Part shown: in pieces, positions 11,860 to 22,853 of the stretch | Position numbering within the stretch: the stretch's first letter is position 1 | Layout: the number at the start of each line of letters is the position of its first letter | Assembly (NCBI GenBank): GCA_034509735.1 | Contig: JACGWO010000005.1 | Coordinates: forward strand, 10,495,692-10,559,691 | Direction of reading: 5' to 3' | Source of the DNA: Sesamum alatum | Taxonomy: Eukaryota > Streptophyta > Magnoliopsida > Lamiales > Pedaliaceae | Length of the DNA stretch: 64,000 bases | Translations under genes and position numbers: made by a program | Notes under the pieces: model-generated | Database searches by the model: none | Seen by the model: only the letters and a program-made list of their open reading frames with translations | What the model was told of the DNA's origin: nothing

Positions 11860-12640
11860 ACATACATAATCTCAAAAGATTTTTTGCATAAGTCTTGCCA
11901 TTTAGGCATAGTTCATCTTAAAAATGATATCATCCTGTCCTTCCTAATAGAAATCCCTTCAGGAAGCAAGTCTTGCCCTCCAAGCAGGGCCTTCCTTGGA
12001 ACGATATCCACCTCCAAGCAGGACCTTTCTGCCCTCTGAGCGAAAACTGCACATGCATAAACCCTACTCCTAAGTAGGATTTCAGCAAAGCTTCCTAGAA
12101 AAAGGTAAAATCCTCCCTATCACAAAATGCTACTTTCACTAAACTATCATGCTTCTCGGCAGGTATTCCCTAAAACAAGCCTGCCATGCTACATGCCTCC
12201 CATCAAACAAACCTTGCCTTACTTTAGGCATTTCATCAAACAAACCTTGTGTCATGGCAGGCATTCCATAAAATAAGCCCTGCCACACTGCCGGCCTCCT
12301 CTAAGATAAGCCCTGCTTTTAGTATGCATTGCATTCCCTTAAACGAACAAGTCCTGTCTTTATGGGCATCACTTTCAGGCAAAAGAAGAAAAACCTTGGC
12401 CATACCTAGGCATATCCATTGCCTCATAAGGGGGAAGGACGTCACACCCTACCACAAGTATTCTCAAAATCACCTTCTCCCCAGAAAAAACTATTATGCC
12501 TTCTTTTTCAAGAATTAACATTAATATGCATGGGGCGGAAAGCCCCCAATCACCAAAACAACAAAAAAGCTCAACATGAAGAAAAGCAAAACATGTCATA
12601 AAAGACCCCCTCCAGCCAAACCGGCCTGAAAGGGGGGAGT
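11860..12640 (+). repeat. G1 spacer between pol and the antisense gene, degenerate repeats
   Basis: Contains loosely repeated units built on 'aaacaagccttgcc / ggcaggcattcc / ataagccctgcc', and lies in the same place as the cleaner 43-bp tandem repeat of G3 (42797-42965). No protein is supported; the frames here do not align to anything in G3. Confidence 0.5.
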
Positions 12641-14774
12641 AGTAGCAACATTCAAAAGCAGGAAAAACAAAATTGTTTCACCCCATGCATCATGGGGGCA
12701 AGCATAGCAAAATCTAAAATTATTTCAAAGAAGGGGGTACAATCATCCTTCCCTGCAAGTAGAGTCTTCTCGGGCTCTTCGAGGGCTTTCGGCTCCGGGA
12801 AGGGGGGAACAACATCTGTAGGTTTGGCAGGGGGCACCAAGTTCACTGCAGGGGGCTCGTAGGCCAGACCTTCCACATCTCCTCCCTTCAGGGCTTGGAC
12901 CTCCCCATCGCGGTCTCCAGCAGTTGGTCCAGCTCCTCATCGGAAAAATATTTTAACGGCTATGTCATTTAACAGCCTGAAAATCCTAGATAAAAGAGAA
13001 GAAAATCGCGCAAACTTATTACCTGGATCAATAGAGGAAGATTCAACCTGCAGCTGGGTAGGGGTGAAGGGGTTTAGGGCCTTCTTCGGAACTGCCTCGT
13101 AGTCCAGGAAGGGGTTCGAGGAATTTTTCACAACCGCCTCGTAGTCCTCTAATTGATCCTTCGCTAAAGCCCGGAAGTCCTATTGGAGCTTTTTCTCTCC
13201 TTCTCCACATGCTAGTACTTCCCCAAGGCCTCTTTCCTGACTTCCTTTATCTTGGCCAGGTCAGAGGCCAATAGCTCCACGCGCTCCTCCAGCCTCCTCC
13301 TTTGCCTATCGACGGGAGGAGGGGGAGGTGTCTCCATGGGATAACTTAGAAGCTCCCCTACCAATGTCGCCACCTGTGAAGAGGAACACAAGATCAAAAT
13401 CAAGGCAATCTGTAAACTTGGGCAGAATAGGGTAATATACCTTCGCAGCGTGGCATAAAAGAGCACTAACTAGCTCCTTTTTGGAGAGGAAGGCCAACGT
13501 CTGTCCACAGGGAGGATCAGCCTTCTCAGAAACTTCGAAAGGAGCCCCGACTCTCCTTCCCTCTCCCTCAGGACCGATTGGTAGGTATACCCCCTCCCAA
13601 TTAGGGATAAATCGTTGGCACCGGGGCGAGGAGCCCCTAAAAGATGAAGGAGGGGGAAAAAGGGGTGTTGTAGTTGAGCGGGTGGTCACTCGCAAGGAGC
13701 TCCCAAACGGGGGTTGGCTAGACAAGCTCCCCTTCACCTACTTGGAGGACCCCCCCCCCCCCCACATTGCTAGGGGTTGGGGTTTCTTTAGGCGTCCTGG
13801 TCGCGGCAGGAGTCCTCGCGGGACTCTCCTGAGCACTTTCCCTTAAAAGCTTGTCAAACATGACTATTTTTGCAAAAAAATGGAAAAATCGAGATCGTTA
13901 CTCAGGAATGCCAAAATAAACCAGAAGAATCAGGGAACAAAATAAAGGGTACCCAAGGGCTCCTCCAGAGGGACCTCCTTGGGACTTAGCCCAAAGCAAA
14001 AGAGAAGCCTCTCGTCTTTGAGGCCTCGAACATCGTCGGGGTCCTCGTTCAGCTCCTCTAAGAAAGCAGCAAGGGTCGGTGGCCTGTCCTTCCCTGATAC
14101 AGGGTCGGCTGGAGGAAGATTAGAAACCCACTCACAGAGGAAGAACCAAGGTAGGGGGCGCACAAAAAAAGAATTGCCCCTCTATGACTTGGGAGCGCTA
14201 GGGGCAGAGAGGAAAAAAAACCCCCGCCGAGGGAAAAAAATGAAAGGTACCAGGCTCTGACTTCCTTAACTGAAAACAAAAAGAAAAGTTCTATCCGGTG
14301 ATGGGCCAATTGTGATACGTGAAGATAATGGCAAAACTCGAAAGAAGCTTGTAGGAGTTAGGGGCTAGCTGGTTCAGAGGAACCCTAAACAACCTGGAAA
14401 CATCCTGATAGGAAGGAATGTGGGAACCTATGACCGGCCTTCAATTGGGCCCAATAAAAACAAAAACACCTGGGCGAACTGTCCGGAGAAGGGACATAAA
14501 TAGTATAACCGAGAGAATCCCATACTCCTCCGTAGATTGGAAGCATTAGAAGCCCCAAAGAAAGAAGCCCTCTCTAACAAGGTCGGACTCGCTTTCCTTT
14601 CCTCCTCTCACTCCACCTCTTCCACCTCCAGCGATTCATCTCTCTCTTCTCCGGGGCAAGACCACTCCTCATAATTCCCCCCAGCGAAACTTTCTCCCTC
14701 ATTCGACACTTCGTCCTCCTCATCAACCAGCCGACGAGGAGCTCGGGAAAGGGTCCTTAGGCTCTACCTCCTGC

Positions 14775-15125
14775 CACTACAAGAAAACAGAGTTTCAGAG
14801 ACGGATTTTTCCGTCTCTGAAGTATATATTTCCATCGCTGAAAGTATTAGCGACGGAAAATTTCTGTCGAAAAATCTGTTGCTGAAAGTCATATGGTTGA
14901 TTCTGTCGCTGAATTTGTCAATAGACTTTATGATGGAATAAATCCATCGTAAAATCTGTTGCTATTACCAAACAAACTTAAAGTAAACCATCTTTAAATC
15001 CGTCTTTAGTCCGTTGTTAATTCCGTCTCTAAATATGCAAAACTTTCAAAGAATACATCTCTAATTCAGTCTTTGATTTTGTGGATGGTTCCGTCTCTAA
15101 TTTTGTGGTTGAAGACAAAACTCCA
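14775..15125. repeat. Left terminal and subterminal repeats of the CACTA element
   Basis: The terminal inverted repeat (14775-14802) is followed by clustered forms of 'tccgtctctgaa' and 'gacggaaa'. In CACTA elements such subterminal arrays bind the element's own regulatory protein; here that role is inferred from the family. Confidence 0.8.
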
Positions 15126-15639
15126 TTTTCAATTCAATCCCTAATTTTCTTTTAATAAACCTAGAATAAAATTAGACCAAAATATCTTACAAAATAAGAT
15201 ACCACAACTAATAACAAATACAATAAACATAAGCCATTTGCAAAAACCATACAGAAACGAAGAAACCAATTAATGTACCTAAAATGATAGTGTAGGAAAC
15301 ACTATCATTGTCTACCAAGAAGAAATGCTACTCTTCATGTTCACAAGTACTGCACCAAATACAAGCATACAAATGCTTGAAACAACACATTGTCAGAGCT
15401 TGCACTCTTTACTTAAATCTTAACATATCACTATTTATAATTTTTTCCTCCGTTCTCTAATTCGCTTTCCAATCAATAAACACCCAAAGTTGTAGAAGAT
15501 TTCTTTCTTAACATTTTCAACTCAAAGATTCATAAATTTCATGCTTCATTCCTCCTTAGAACCTGTCGAGACATCAAGAATGCAAAAACTTAGTGAGTTG
15601 AATCAGAAAATAGTCAAACTGATAACATGACATCTCATC

Positions 15640-16328
15640 TATTAAAATAACGCTCTTACCAAATCAGAAAGGTCCTATCGATTTGCACCAAAATCTTGTT
15701 GCTCCTTGGGTCCAGATCCACCTGCAAATCGATGATTGGTGTATCCCACCTCTTGAATTAATTTGCGTACCATTTCTTTCAGCTCTCAGCTTGACAAAGA
15801 TAATTGTTCATAATCTTCATTTCAAACTATAACACAGGGGTTCACCAAAGCAACTAAATTGGTAGCTAGAAATAATTGATATGCATGAAATAAAGTGCTC
15901 AGACTGCTATTTTCCACCCCATCCCCCAGGAAAGACCAAGAGGTCCAAGACTTGAACATGAATAAGGAAACAAAAATAAAATACCTGTGAAATTGTACGT
16001 TGACTTTGGCTTGATTATACCAACATTAGGTCTCACACAGTACTTCTTAGGAGAAGTAGTCTTTACCTGGAACAACAAACATGTAGCCATTTCATTAATC
16101 TCTCCTTGGAAAGAAAGAGTTTGTATTCAAACAATCTAGCTTGTAGAAATAGAAAATTCTTTGTCAACCAGACTAAATGTATAATTGGTCAATAAATCAT
16201 CTTCAAAGATATTGAACTTGAATGAAGATAATGCACAAGAACAAAACTGCAACCCCACTTAACCTTGAAAGCAATATCAGTGACATTGGCAAGATGAACT
16301 GTACATGAACTATGTTTCTTCACCTCAA
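15640..16328 (-). pseudogene. VAP27-like host gene fragment captured by the CACTA element
   Basis: Two clean exons on the minus strand encode part of the MSP domain of plant VAP27 (an ER membrane, VAMP-associated family). Exon 16264-16328 reads EVKKHSSCTVHLANVTDIAFK; exon 15985-16066 reads VKTTSPKKYCVRPNVGIIKP and then KSTYNFT. Both are flanked by AG and GT, and the joins (AFK/VKTT in phase 0, NFT in phase 1) are where I recall plant VAP27 introns. A further exon-like stretch (about 15664-15780, KEMVRKLIQEVGYTNHRFAG, ending in a stop) is not VAP27 as far as I can tell. The first exon is one base short of a whole number of codons, suggesting decay. No full gene remains. Confidence 0.75.
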
Positions 16329-18242
16329 CTGCATAAGAAAAGCGACATTCAGACAAGTGGCATTTATAGGACTCAATAGAAGCAATGAATAAATCATAAA
16401 GATTGTATGAAGATATGGATGACATAAAGAATGGGAGAGAAATTATCACAATAAACAAGCAGAGGTAATAAAGCAGTTACCTAGTTTCACAGACAGGAGG
16501 CAGAAAGAGAAACAAAACATTGTATGAAAGCAAAAGTTGAAGTCACTTGAACAGTACAAAGATTAACTAATCCATCACACTCAAATTCAAAGAACTTGGT
16601 TTTCTGCTTCCCATTATGAGGAAGAGCCAATTTCAACAAAACACATATATAAATACTTCCTCAAGAAATGCACAATTAGACAGCTAACATGTGCATATAT
16701 CACCTTTAGAATGACAAAAGACCAAGGACATGAATTTGCTTTCAGAATGTCAATAAAGGAAGAGCGTGATATAATAAAAAATGTATTTTCTACAGACTAA
16801 ATAGAGCACAATGCAGGTATTACCAAATTAAAGGCCAGGAGCAGAGCCGGAAATGCTATACATTACTGGAATTGTATATGAGCAACAGTTTAATGTACAT
16901 GAATACAGTTTCACTACCAATTGACAGGCTTATTCCAAGTAAATAAGTAAATCAAGAAACAAGGGCAGAAGATATGCAACCTGAAAATTGCTTAGGAGCC
17001 ACAAGGTATATGATTATAAATTTTCTGCAGATACATGTAAATTAGTTCCTGAAATATATGATTACAGAAAAGAAGTCTGTGCACGACACAGTTCTACTGA
17101 GAATATGATACATTTGATTAAGCGTGATATGTATAAAAATGATACGAATTATCATCAAAAGTGTAGCTCATGTTTGACTTGTATAAATATACAGGAAAGA
17201 GTACATTATGAGAATTGAAGCATAAAAGAATTACAAAGGCCCATGCCATTTTCTAACATAACTACAAGAAGCATAGAGGCAGACTACAGAGGTTGCATGA
17301 TTCTTCTAATTCTAAGCTATGTATATAGTACAGATATAAAAAGGCCATTTTCCGAACAGTCTGCAATTGATATATAACAAATTATCTTTCAGTAATTCGA
17401 ATTTTATCTCAAGTCTTCCGATAGTAGAACTTATCTCCTGGAAACAGTGAGATGCTAGGCATGTGCTTAACTCAGTATAAACATATTTCAAGGTAAACCT
17501 GAAGTGCTACGGCACTTCAGGTATAAATATCGCAAGAAAATTGGCAATGCATGCCAGTTTCCAGTTCCATCCTGCAATGTGTTCCTAGATACTTTTGCCT
17601 CTCATCCAGTATAGCAATTTCTTCGTAGAATACAAAACAAGTTTCTTTTAGACACTATTTACCTCAATGCCTGCTTTGTCTTCCATGAATTGATAAAATT
17701 TGGGATGATTCCAAAGATGAGAAGTCGTATTTAACAGCATAACAGTATTTCTCTATTGTGCCATATTGTACTGGGGTTTTTTGTTATTATGCTATCATTC
17801 ACTATTACAAATAGATGATTAGCAATATCGTTCTCTAATGATCAGAATTACACTCTATTTCTGTACTAGGCTACACTTGATGAAACTATGGAGATAAAGT
17901 CACAGAACTTATATTTCAGACAGGAAAACATTTTGTTCAACTCTAAAAAGAGACAAAAAAACAGATGTACTTTAAGGAACTAGAAACTTAAGACATGCAC
18001 CTTGAAGGAAAAAATGTAACAAAAACAAAGAGGATCTTACCAAAACTATGGCTTTTCTCCCTTCAATAAATCAATCTCCTTTCATAATGATGAGTCGTTC
18101 TACAATGTGATAACTCCAATGTCATTTTCTTTTGAGCTTATTGTCATCTATCCACCCAAAAAGCCCTTCCCTTCATTACAAACTCATAAGAAGAATCTGG
18201 CAAATGGAGTGCAAAAACAACTTGAATGAACAGAGAGCATAC

Positions 18243-19528
18243 TGATAAGTAGGGATTTTACGTATTTGTTAAGGGGAAACACATGTATTCTTCCGCCCTT
18301 TTAAGTAGAATTTCATCTAATTTACTACTTTTCTATACCAACTCTTTCTTGGATACTGCTTTTGGTTGTTTCTCTTCTTTCAGGCATAATTCGGGAGCAA
18401 AATGGACTAAAGAAAACAATTCGCCCATGTTTGACAGAACGTGGCCGTGTTGTTTCCTCTCACACGCCCGTGTCTCGCTAATTCAAAACACCAGCCAAGA
18501 ACACCCGAGGAGAACACGGCCTGATCGTGTTATAGGACACGGCCGTGTTGGAGTTGACCGCAAAACACACGAGAACACGGCCTGACCGTGTTCACGCTGC
18601 ACGGGCGTGTTCTACACTTGGAAACAGAATCGTTCGGGTTTTTCTGCCTTTTGCTCCACTACAACTATAAAAGGGGGAACTAGGGACGTGAGAAAAAGGG
18701 GGAGGAAGCACAGATACAAGGCTCGAAGAAACACGAAGACGTCATGGAAGCTTCAAGATGGCTAGGACGATCGGATTATAGTTCTTCCTAATCCTTTCTT
18801 CTTTTTAGCACCTTGCTTGATGAATTCTCCGACATATCTATTTTGCTTCTTCGTTAACTTTATGGTTGAGTAGAATTCTTGTTCTAGGATCATGTTGAAC
18901 CCTTTGATAGATTAATGAATTTATTCTAGTTTTCTTTTTCGATCTCGTGTGAGTTGATCCCATTTAATTTCCGAGCACTTATTTGTCTTGTGAATATATT
19001 GGCCACGTGTTTGCATGTTTTAAACATCGAGTAAGTACTGAAAGGTGAAATTCCATGTTAGAAAGTCGGAGATTAAACCTAGGAATTAACCACGAAAGCA
19101 TGCTTAATTTCTATGAGGATCTCATAAATGTCATGATCTCAATGGGTTCGAGTTAATTATATCTCCATGAAAATAGGTAGATTGATTAACCGAATACGGA
19201 TTTCCACATACTTGAAAGAGGGTGGTAACGACAGTAAGATGATTTCCTTCAGATTAATCACATTGAGTAGAAAAGAGTTCTTGATAGGTTCGTTGATCGA
19301 CGTTCGTTAATCGATCATTGTGGGGATACTTGATTCTAGACTATCACACCTTACTGTTCACCCTCTTGCTTCAATTTATTTGTTTTACTATTCCAATCAA
19401 TTGCCTCACTCGTATATTTCGGTCTGACTAACCAAAATTGAGTAAATCTGGTAATCACAATAGTCCCTGTGGGATCGACATCTTGAGTACTACGTGATAC
19501 ACCATGCACTTGCGGTTTTGGCTCATCA
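18243..19528 (+). mobile_element. Solo LTR inside the CACTA element
   Basis: Begins TGATAAGTAGGGATTTTACG and ends GGCTCATCA (TG...CA). A perfect 5-bp duplication CATAC flanks it (18238-18242 and 19529-19533). There is no internal domain and no second LTR, so it was left by recombination between two LTRs. The region 18435-18620 repeats a CACGGCC-GTGTT motif several times. The 3' part ('tagtccctgtgggatcgac', 'cttgcggttttggctcatca') resembles plant gypsy LTR ends I have seen. The 100-codon frame at 18283-18585 is not considered a gene. Confidence 0.9.
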
Positions 19529-19533
19529 CATAC

Positions 19534-19900
19534 TACTCACTGAAGCCAGAAAATATAAATGAAACAACGATAAAGCTTCACCCTGGTGTCTTTTACATGT
19601 AAAATCAGAAATTCATTTCAACATTTAACTATTGGCCCTAAGTGCACTGGAGAGGTAAAAAAGAGGGGAAAAGGAAAAATGAAGAGGGGAAAAGGAAGCC
19701 AACCTTTTCTCGTTCTACTCTTCTCCTCAGAAATCTACGCGGAAAGTTGCAGTCAAAATCGGCGGGGGAGAGGATGACACCGATGAGTCATTGATCAGCG
19801 ATGCGACGACGAGTTGGAGGAGAAGAGAAGCCTTCGAGGGAACTCTCAATTTGATGATTTTGCTCTATCAGAAAAGAAAACTAGGGTTTTGTTTTATTTA
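19534..19900 (-). other. Possible first exon and 5' UTR of the captured host gene
   Basis: Read on the minus strand, a telo-box-like AAAACCCTAG (about 19882-19891) is followed by a C/T-rich, GC-richer stretch with ATG at about 19790, typical of a plant 5' UTR and first exon. It has the same direction as the VAP27-like exons at 15985-16328 and lies upstream of them within the CACTA element. The link between the two is inference. Confidence 0.4.
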
Positions 19901-19984
19901 TTTAATATTATTTTTAAAAGAGAAGAAAAAGTTTAAATTAAAAAGAGATTTTGTTTTTCAAGATAATAATTAGTCAGAAAAATA

Positions 19985-20404
19985 AAATTATTTTCAATCC
20001 CGTCATTATTTCCGTCTTAGAACTAATTTTTTTTTTTTTTACGGAAACAAAGACGGATTGATTTAAAAAATTCAAATCCATCTAAGACAGAAGCAAAGAC
20101 GAAAAACAACAAAAAAAAAAAGTATTTTCAAAATCCGTCTTTGGATCTGTCTTAGAATTTGGGATTCTAAGAAGCAAATTTTCCGTCATAATATTTTTGT
20201 TCTATTTCCAAATCAAAGACGGAATATTTGTCATATTTTATTTCTTAATTTTTTTCCAAAAATTCCCATTGATTAAACAATTTATTTTATAATTTTAAGA
20301 CATAAATATTTCTGTCGTTCAATCCGTCTTTGAAAGGTGAAATTTATTGACGGATATAAATCTGTCTTTGATTTTCATCTCTGAAAGTCTGCTCTCTTGT
20401 AGTG
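19985..20404. repeat. Right terminal and subterminal repeats of the CACTA element
   Basis: Many copies of 'gacggatt', 'tccgtctt' and 'ccgtctttg' run up to the terminal inverted repeat (about 20377-20404), mirroring the left end. Confidence 0.8.
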
Positions 20405-21046
20405 TGCCACTTCGAAAGGTCGAAGAACCAGGGCCCATGCCCATAGAGGAAGCTTCGGAGGGAACATCATCCCCAACCCATTCTCCCATAAACTGGATGA
20501 ACTCATTAGAAGGGATAGAAGAAGACATTTTCACAAAAAGTTCCAAAAAAAAAATGTGAGAGCAAGAAAGATCAACTTACAGAGATGGTGGAAGGATGTA
20601 TAAAGTTGCAGTTCCCTCTTGCAAAGACGTGAGAAGGCGGAAGAATCAAGTGAGAAGGGGTAATAACGCGATTGAGGGAAGAGAACGTGGGAAGGATACA
20701 ATTACCCACGAAACGTGTAAATAAACGCCCCTCATTGGGCGGTTTCCAAGCAGCAAACCAACCGACATGGGCAATTATCGGCCACCACTCGGCCACATGG
20801 CCACTACTCGCGTAACCTCTATTAAGACTTACGCTCTAACCTGCCATAAAAGCAGCCGCAGCCATCATGACAGGTCTGACGCAAGGCTCTCGTAGCGTTA
20901 GACGACTGTCACGCTTTCTTAGCAAGGAAGAAAGCTCGCCAGGTACCAACTGCGAAGGAAGGAAAGACAAATCCCCTCGCTCCCTCAGAAAGCCTCTACT
21001 TTGAGTGGGAATGGTATCGAACCATCCCCTCAGAGTAGGGGGGACT

Positions 21047-21128
21047 GATTGATATGAATTAAAATGCTCGACCCAAATACGAGGCCCAAAGGCCCAAGGA
21101 GGTTCCTGAGAGCCCAAGAAGAGGCCGG
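21047..21128 (+). mobile_element. Stub of the G1 3' LTR
   Basis: A purine tract (agagtaggggggac, 21033-21046) is followed by TGATTGATATGAATT, the expected position of the 3' LTR. It contains the 'gagagcccaagaag' block also seen in other Tat LTRs here. Sequence passes into a copia LTR tail at about 21129. Confidence 0.55.
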
Positions 21129-21330
21129 TTTCCATTTATATTAAATGCAACTTTTGTTTTCTTCCTTTAGACACATGTCTAGCATTCATTTTCTCTTTAT
21201 TTATGCTTTGACATACACCAAACACTCGAGAACTTCAAAGGGAACACCCATTTGAATCCGTTTAAAATTATGCCTTAAATTACGTATTTTACGCTTTCGT
21301 TGCGTTCTCGGGCCATACCCGTTTCTTTCA
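21129..21330 (+). mobile_element. Tail of a copia family A LTR
   Basis: Matches the last ~200 bases of the LTR at 1977-3438 ('tttatgctttgacatacacc', 'gggaacacccatttgaatcc') and ends exactly at the terminus TTCTTTCA (21330). The exact end suggests an insertion into the gag sequence that follows, with later loss of everything to the left. Confidence 0.75.
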
Positions 21331-22695
21331 TTTCATGTCTTAGCTGATGACACCTGTTGGTATCATGTCCGTATTCTCGGTGGTACCTACAGAAATATTT
21401 GGATTTGGGAAGTTGAGGGCCTTTCTCCGAGCCCTTAGGTCATTACAGCACGGGAAAGCAGTCTATGGCCACCAACGTTCGTGCTGGGCTGGTAATCAGC
21501 GGGGTGTAATGCTCATTCTTTGGATTGAAGGGGTTGAACCATCCTCGGGATTTCCCCCTACTCCTGTGGATGGATGAGGGTTTTTCTTCCCTCCTCCGGT
21601 CCTTGTTGTCCCCCTGCCTGACCAGCTGGGCGTCTTCGAGGTTCATGTACTTTTCTGCGCGAGCTAGTACTTTATGGAAATTAGTTGTAGGTTCCTTTGC
21701 TAAGGATTCAAAGAGTTGTCATACTCGGAGTCCCTGGGTGAGTGCGCTGATCAGCACCTCCTGGTGAGCAATAGGGACTTCCACGACAACATTGTTGAAA
21801 CGTTGCACGTAGGCTCTTAGTATCTCTTTTCCCTCATGCTTGACTCTGAAAAGGCTGATAGTCGATTTTTGGTACTTCTTACTGCTAGCAAACTGGTGTA
21901 GAAAAAGGGAACTAAACTCTACAAAAGATCTTACTGATCCAGCTGGTAGCTAGTTGAACAATTGTTGAGCAGAGTCGGTTAGTGTAGTAAGAAAAACACG
22001 ACATTTAATACCATTGTTATACCTGTGCAACAGGGCTACATTTTCGAACTTACGCATATGCTCGACAGGGTCGGTGGTGCCATTATGGGCAAGTAGATGA
22101 GAAGGTCCTCGGAAATAAGCAGGGAGCTCTTCTGCCATGATGTACTCGCTTGAAGGAATGTCACAATCTGCTAGCAAAGTATCTCTAGTTACCTGCTGGC
22201 AAAGCTCGACCACCTTCTTCCTAAGGACTTGCCAAATTTCAGGAGGCTGAAAAGGGGCTGCCTCCTTGCTGGCGGAGCTAGTGGGGAGGGATTTTTCCTA
22301 CAGTCGTGCAACAGGGGCCCGCTCATCCATCAGTTGACTTCCTGGCATTCCTCCTCTCTCCAGCTGGGAAGAGGGTCCTTCGTCACATGCTTGGGAGCCA
22401 TAAAAAGTTGAGTGAATGGTATCTACTATGAACTATCGGAGGTGCTTGTAAAAAGTGGATCCAAAACAGCAAGACTAACGACTAGGTTGGCCACTACGGC
22501 TGGAAGGTCACCAACCAGAGCAGGGAAGGCACCAACTGGAGCGGGACAATCGACAACTTGAGTCGGGAGGCCACCAACTGGAGCGGGGGCGCTGCTGGCA
22601 CTCCTCATCTGTTCAGGAGGTAGGATGGTGGATCCTATTGCAGTAGGGAGAGAGACATCTCCAGTAAAAGATCCGGTGTTATCTGAATCAGTCAT
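21331..22695 (-). pseudogene. G2 gag, broken
   Basis: Tat-type gag, closely related to the G3 gag. The start is MTDSDNTGSFTGDVSLPTAI; the capsid-like core has GTTDPVEHMRKFENVALLHR and CRVFLTTLTDSAQQLFN. A zinc-knuckle-like CRYHREYGHDTNRC is kept near the left end (about 21340-21385), whereas G3 has lost its cysteines. Stops or frameshifts lie near 22430, 21950, 21730 and 21440. The 5' LTR is immediately upstream (22737-22853). Protease and pol are absent. Confidence 0.8.
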
Positions 22696-22736
22696 TTCTC
22701 ATGTCAAAGTTAAAGTGTTTCCACAGACGACGCCAA

Positions 22737-22853
22737 TGATGCGTACAAGAGTCTTACTGTTTTTGGGCCATATGTGCTTGGCTCGCTGGGCTACCCTGCT
22801 TGGAGGCTTGCTCCTGGCTCTTGGGCTTATCAGGTAGATTTTAGGGGGCATCA
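22737..22853 (-). mobile_element. G2 5' LTR, reduced to 117 bp
   Basis: On the minus strand it starts TGATGCCCCCTAAAATC and ends GTACGCATCA, the same ends as the 783-795 bp LTRs of G3, but only the first ~95 and last ~20 bases remain. The primer-binding region TTGGCGTCGTCTGTGG follows directly (22736-22721). Its first three bases supply the stop codon of the neighbouring antisense gene. Confidence 0.8.

Larger units (their letters stand above)
14775..20404. mobile_element. CACTA (En/Spm-type) transposon, 5.6 kb, carrying host exons
   Basis: The ends are inverted: CACTACAAGAAAACAGAG at the left, and on the complement of the right end CACTACAAGAGAGCAGAC, with similarity continuing about 28 bp. 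The 3-bp target duplication TGC flanks it (14772-14774 and 20405-20407). Both ends hold many copies of the subterminal word GACGGA or its complement (about 14800-15120 and 19990-20390). No transposase was recognised, so it looks non-autonomous. Inside are VAP27-like exons (minus) and a solo LTR. It interrupts the antisense gene of G1. Confidence 0.93.
12888..20528 (-). pseudogene. Antisense gene of G1, with introns, split by a CACTA element
   Basis: Runs opposite to gag-pol. The start MSSSIPSNEFIQFMGEW is at 20528; the CACTA transposon fills 14775-20404; the frame resumes to the left and ends with a stop at 12888. It resembles the plant 'putative gypsy-type transposon' family (Pfam Transposase_28): NQLAPNSYKLLSSF, then PWFFLCEWVSNLPP and CFGLSPKEVPLEE. 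Three introns fit GT-AG: 13864-13952 (phase 1, before VMFDKLL), 13374-13440 (phase 0, after LLCHAAK) and 12936-13022. The C-terminal part is coiled-coil-like (RQRRRLEERVELLASDLAKI). Frameshifts and stops are scattered between 14170 and 14620. G3 and G4 carry the same gene. Function is unknown. Confidence 0.7.
8424..21128 (+). mobile_element. Gypsy element G1, Tat lineage, broken
   Basis: Reading along the plus strand: end of protease, RT, RNase H, archaeal-type RNase H, integrase, a repeat-rich spacer, an antisense gene, a purine tract (about 21033-21046) and the first ~80 bases of a 3' LTR. The 5' LTR, gag and most of protease are missing, cut by the copia LTR ending at 8418. Later insertions are an unidentified segment (about 10330-11155) and a CACTA transposon (14775-20404). 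Order and content match G3, the better-preserved relative at 36388-52960. Confidence 0.8.

Noticed and set aside
13481..13846. 121-codon plus-strand frame, proline- and glycine-rich
   Set aside because: It lies opposite the G1 antisense gene, whose splice sites and homology to G3 and G4 support the minus strand.
18283..18585. 100-codon plus-strand frame
   Set aside because: It lies inside a solo LTR and covers the repeated CACGGCC motif; no family resemblance.
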